In this document: piece by piece, positions 46,807 through 49,832 of the stretch
Layout of the letters: each line of letters begins with the position of its first letter
Numbering within the stretch: position 1 is the first letter of the stretch
IMG/VR virus record: IMGVR_UViG_3300017934_000060
Location: 1-49,832 of that record
Origin: a virus
Length of the DNA stretch: 49,832 nucleotides
Strand: one strand, 5' to 3'
Notes under the pieces: generated by a model
Databases searched by the model: none
Seen by the model: the letters and a program-made list of their open reading frames with translations, nothing else
Told to the model about the DNA's origin: nothing
Made by a program: the position numbers and the translations under genes

Positions 46807-47093
46807 CGTTGCCTCTCCTCCATCATGGTCACCACGCGCGTCATCAACTGCGTTTGCTGGTTCGAGGCCGTGATGATTTCGCGCTGGTTGCTCATGATGC
46901 CGTCCAATATCCTGACCTGATTGGCGGCGAAGGCCCGCATCTCGGCCCGAATGGCGGCGCTCTCCGGGGTCGTGCCGTTCAACTTGCGCTTGTTGAGGAA
47001 GGTGAGCACTTCGCGCAGCAACAGGATGGCGATGGCGCCGCCGCCGAGCACGTCGCCGATGCTGGACGGCGGCAATGGTAGTGGTATCTGCAT
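46803..47093 (-). CDS. Holin-like or spanin-like membrane protein
   Basis: This is a 96-residue protein with one transmembrane helix (about 12-33, IGDVLGGGAIAILLLREVL), then a charged cytoplasmic helix. It is flanked by a DUF5675 gene and another membrane protein, the layout of a lysis cassette. No catalytic endolysin is identified beside it. Confidence 0.6.
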   Translation of the reverse strand: MQIPLPLPPSSIGDVLGGGAIAILLLREVLTFLNKRKLNGTTPESAAIRAEMRAFAANQVRILDGIMSNQREIITASNQQTQLMTRVVTMMEERQR

Positions 47094-47094
47094 C

Positions 47095-47439
47095 CTATTT
47101 GCTCACTGGCGTCGATGATGGTGCCGTCTGTTGTCCTGCCTGCTGTCCAGTCTGCGCCGCCTTCTGTTCCGGCGTCCACTGCTCACGCGGCAACTGGGCC
47201 TTCACGTTCCGGTAAGCCACCAGCGCCGCCAGTACCCCGACCGACACGGCATGCCTGACCAGCGCCCAGTGGAATCCCACGGTCAGGCCCTCGATGATGG
47301 ACTCCAAGAAGGCCGTGAAGAACGCGCCCTCGCACGCCGCATAGTAAGTCCTGAGCTTGACCTGCGTCGTGACCGGCAATTCATTCCAGAAGTCGTTGAA
47401 CTGGTTGCGGGTTGAAGTGTACAAAGTGGCGAGACTCAT
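47095..47439 (-). CDS. Holin-like membrane protein
   Basis: This is a 114-residue protein with two hydrophobic segments (about 38-56 and 60-77) and a charged Gln/Lys-rich C-terminal tail, a class II holin-like topology. It lies directly between the tail fibre and the lysis-like genes. The ribosome site is AAGGACG. No holin family is recognised. Confidence 0.6.
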   Translation of the reverse strand: MSLATLYTSTRNQFNDFWNELPVTTQVKLRTYYAACEGAFFTAFLESIIEGLTVGFHWALVRHAVSVGVLAALVAYRNVKAQLPREQWTPEQKAAQTGQQAGQQTAPSSTPVSK

Positions 47440-47451
47440 AGAGTCGTCCTT

Positions 47452-49832
47452 TCAATCCATCAGGGAGAAAGTGAAGCACCCCGGATTCACGCTCACCGTT
47501 CCCAGTGTGATCGTGAAACTCATGCCCGCTGATATCGAAGTCACCAACGGTCCCGCTGGCAGTACGCTGCTGGTATTGCAGGTCACGCTCAGTCTTGACC
47601 CCGCGTAAGTCACCTGCTGCACGGTAACATTTGAGTTCGATGTCACCGCCGTGGTGCTTACCACGCAGGTGCCTGTGGAGGCCGCGGGGTCGCAGCTAAA
47701 CGCCCCCGCTGGAGCCGCTCCGCAAGCCACCAGCGATGGATTGGCTGCCGAACCCTTGGCCGCGCAGTTGGTAGTCGTTGCATAAGTGGCCGACGAGGTC
47801 TGGCCGCTGACGGTCAGGTTGTTGGACACCGAGGCCGAACCGTTGCTCACCGCCAAGGCCCCGGCGGTAACGTTGATTCCCGTAGCGCTGACGTTGGCGA
47901 TGGTGCCGGTGCCCGCCACCGTCAGGTTAATGACCTGCCCGGTTTTCGCGCCTAGGTAGGTATTGTTGTCCGCGCCCATGGCGATGAGGCCGCGGGCTAC
48001 GGCACCGTTGTCGAGTCCCTGCAGGTAGACGCCGTTACCGAGAGTGATCGTAGGAGTAGTTAGCACGCAACCGGTGGTCATACATAACGAACCTGTTCCG
48101 CTCTGATTACTGCTTGTGAGCGAAGTGCCGCTGTTGATGACCAGTCCGCCAGTAGTGACGTTCAATCCCCCAGCGGTGATATTGGCGATCGTCCCGGTAC
48201 CAGCGACCGAGAAGCTCAGCGCCTTTCCGGCCAGCGCCGTCAGATAGGTGTTATTGGAGGCATCGAAGGGCAGGAAACTGTTACGGATGGTGCCGCCGGA
48301 GTCCTTGGCCTGCAGCCACTGATTGTTGCCCAGGTACATGCCCTGAAACAGCGCTGCGGTCGAGGCGTCACCCTCGCTGTTGCCGTAGATGCCGGTATTG
48401 GGATTGTCGCTCAGAAAGCAGGCCGTACCGATCGATCCAGTACACAGGTTGTTGCCGATCAGGTCGCGGCCCAAGGTGTGCCCCGGATTCTGGATCTCCC
48501 GTATGCCGTAACGGTAATGCGGGCTGGTCGCGGAACGGATGGATACCCCGGAGATCAGGTTGCCGAAGGAGTCCTCGATGTGGATGGCGTCCACCGTGTT
48601 ATCGGACGGCGGCGTGCAGAAGGTAAAGCCAGTCACGCACGGGCCGTTGAAGATGCCCGTGATGATGTTGGCGCTCGCCCCCCAGGTGCCGGAACCGCTG
48701 TCCCAACCGGCGATGAACACGTCCGGCCCGCCGTTGTTGCCGAACTGCGCGGCGAACCCGTTGCCCACACAGCCCCAGTTGGTACTCGTGCCGTAGCACT
48801 TGATGCCCCCGGCGTTATTGCCTCCGATGTTGGTGATCGAGTTGAACTGCCACCCAGCGCAGTTATTGAGTTCCGCGCCGTAGCCAGTGCTGTTCTGCAA
48901 CTGCGCGCCGTCAATGAAGCCGTTGGTCGTCTTCTCACAATAGAGCGCATCGCCCCCGGCGCCGATGGAGATGAGGTGCCGGATTTTGGGTGCCGCCGCC
49001 TGATTGTTGGTGCCGGTGCTGAGGAACTTGATGTTGTGGGAGGTAAAATTCTGGACTTGGCAATGGTCAAGGTCGGCCCGCAGGCCGGTGACGTTGAGAC
49101 CGATGACGCCCGTGTGGTTGCCGTCGATCAGCAAGTCGCGGCAGAAAGCCTCGGCGCCTGTAAAGTTGATGGCCGAGGCCAATCCGGTCGAAGAGGTCAG
49201 CGTGACCGGACAGGTGTTCACCCCGTCCACGTCGCCGCAGGCCTGTCCCATGATGCCCGCCCCCTGCGCCAAGGTGATGCCGCTGTGCGTATAATGGCCG
49301 GGCAGGAACTCGACTACGTGCTGGGCGCTGATCGACACTGCCGTGCTCAGCGTGGCACCCAACGGGGTCTTGGCGCTCACCAATATCTTGCCCGGCGTGG
49401 CCCCCAAGTTGGTGTCGGCGGCGTTGAGGGCCGCGCCGAGGTCGGCCCCCGTGAAGTTGATGCCGTCCACATAGCGCACTTGGTTCAGAATGTTGACGTT
49501 GAGGCTGGTGGTGGTGGGCTGGTCGATGTACTGGGAAATGGCCGGGGCGAGCAACACGACCTGACTAGAGGCCACGGGGGCCGTCAACTGGTAACTGTAG
49601 ACGACGCTGGGGACGGGTGTCTCCTGCACGAGATAGGTGCCGGAGTTGGTGCAGAAGTAATACATCCCGTTGCCGTCGGTGGTCAACGGATTGGCGATGG
49701 GCTGGGTGAGCGCCGGGTCGGAATAGAGAGTATTGGAGGTCAGGGGGGAACAAGGCGTCCCTGTGGCCGTGGAGGTGCAGACGCGAACGGGAACGTTCTG
49801 GGCTGGTGCGCCGTCGCTGACGGGCTGGGGCG
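47452..49832 (-). CDS. Tail fibre or depolymerase with beta-helix region, N-terminus beyond the right edge
   Basis: The frame is open through base 49832; at least 793 residues are visible. A region of imperfect Asn/Gly/Thr-rich repeats typical of right-handed beta-helices spans the middle (SGNVTG-like steps, with GADLGAALNAADTN and SISAQHVVEFLPGHY). Three or more copies of a GTGTIANITAGGLNVT-like unit follow. A final Cys-containing beta domain ends with ITLGTVSVNPGCFTF. The protein should bind or degrade host surface glycan. The first residues and the attachment domain are outside the window. Confidence 0.8.
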   Translation of the reverse strand, partial: PQPVSDGAPAQNVPVRVCTSTATGTPCSPLTSNTLYSDPALTQPIANPLTTDGNGMYYFCTNSGTYLVQETPVPSVVYSYQLTAPVASSQVVLLAPAISQYIDQPTTTSLNVNILNQVRYVDGINFTGADLGAALNAADTNLGATPGKILVSAKTPLGATLSTAVSISAQHVVEFLPGHYTHSGITLAQGAGIMGQACGDVDGVNTCPVTLTSSTGLASAINFTGAEAFCRDLLIDGNHTGVIGLNVTGLRADLDHCQVQNFTSHNIKFLSTGTNNQAAAPKIRHLISIGAGGDALYCEKTTNGFIDGAQLQNSTGYGAELNNCAGWQFNSITNIGGNNAGGIKCYGTSTNWGCVGNGFAAQFGNNGGPDVFIAGWDSGSGTWGASANIITGIFNGPCVTGFTFCTPPSDNTVDAIHIEDSFGNLISGVSIRSATSPHYRYGIREIQNPGHTLGRDLIGNNLCTGSIGTACFLSDNPNTGIYGNSEGDASTAALFQGMYLGNNQWLQAKDSGGTIRNSFLPFDASNNTYLTALAGKALSFSVAGTGTIANITAGGLNVTTGGLVINSGTSLTSSNQSGTGSLCMTTGCVLTTPTITLGNGVYLQGLDNGAVARGLIAMGADNNTYLGAKTGQVINLTVAGTGTIANVSATGINVTAGALAVSNGSASVSNNLTVSGQTSSATYATTTNCAAKGSAANPSLVACGAAPAGAFSCDPAASTGTCVVSTTAVTSNSNVTVQQVTYAGSRLSVTCNTSSVLPAGPLVTSISAGMSFTITLGTVSVNPGCFTFSLMD

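Noticed and set aside
1-49832. TAG reassigned to a sense codon (alternative genetic code)
   Set aside because: TAG ends many well-defined genes (for example thyX, terS, the ERCC4 nuclease gene), and no suppressor tRNA was found in the window. The two in-frame TAGs are treated as local events.
1-49832. tRNA, rRNA or CRISPR arrays
   Set aside because: Reading both strands for T-loop GTTCRANYC sequences with matching stems and for regular spacer repeats gave no convincing case; a tRNAscan-type search would settle it.

Overview
The window looks like about 50 kb of a GC-rich tailed double-stranded DNA bacteriophage (Caudoviricetes). The evidence is a portal protein, a terminase pair, a beta-helix tail fibre, a phage-type family A DNA polymerase, ThyX, a dCTP deaminase/dUTPase relative, an annealing ATPase, several free-standing homing endonucleases, and dozens of small, tightly overlapping genes. 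No integrase, tRNA, rRNA or CRISPR array was found. Stop codon use is that of the standard bacterial code, because TAG ends many well-supported genes. The host cannot be named. Promoters that can be read are sigma70-like (TTGACA / TATAAT types).

Layout. (1) Bases 1-18130 read leftward on the minus strand. They begin with a small helix-turn-helix regulator at 18.1 kb and a pol-beta type nucleotidyltransferase. A long run of small proteins, many with Cys pairs, follows, then a Fic protein, a peptide deformylase, a HerA-like ATPase, terminase small and large subunits, an XRE regulator, a homing endonuclease, the portal, and small head-region genes. The last gene runs off the left edge. (2) Bases 18131-18541 form a divergent control region. 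(3) Bases 18542-43687 read rightward. This is the early/middle region: a DUF932-type gene, small early genes, a DinG-like helicase, a PD-(D/E)XK nuclease, a Sak4-like ATPase, ThyX, an ERCC4 nuclease, a UDG-like/PolA fusion and a Dcd-like enzyme. Two blocks inside it face the other way: a short gene at 19.9-20.2 kb and a RepA/KaiC-like AAA ATPase at 23.1-24.1 kb. The latter lies beside an iteron-like repeat cluster that is the best candidate replication origin. (4) Bases 43646-49832 read leftward again: homing endonuclease, dual-specificity phosphatase, membrane proteins, a DUF5675 protein, holin-like proteins and a large tail fibre cut by the right edge.

Because both edges carry minus-strand late genes, the simplest reading is a circular or circularly permuted map. 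The late transcription unit would leave the left edge through capsid and tail genes that are not in the window and re-enter at the right edge through the tail fibre.

Three features stand out. Several early promoters carry a shared TGTAACA/ACACGTG element just after a TTGAC box. The palindrome AGATATCT occurs 13 times, far more than expected, and twice lies in the spacer of a plausible promoter. The early region also holds two genes with an in-frame amber codon and one clear frameshift, in otherwise protein-like sequence. Either these genes are decaying or they are expressed through recoding.
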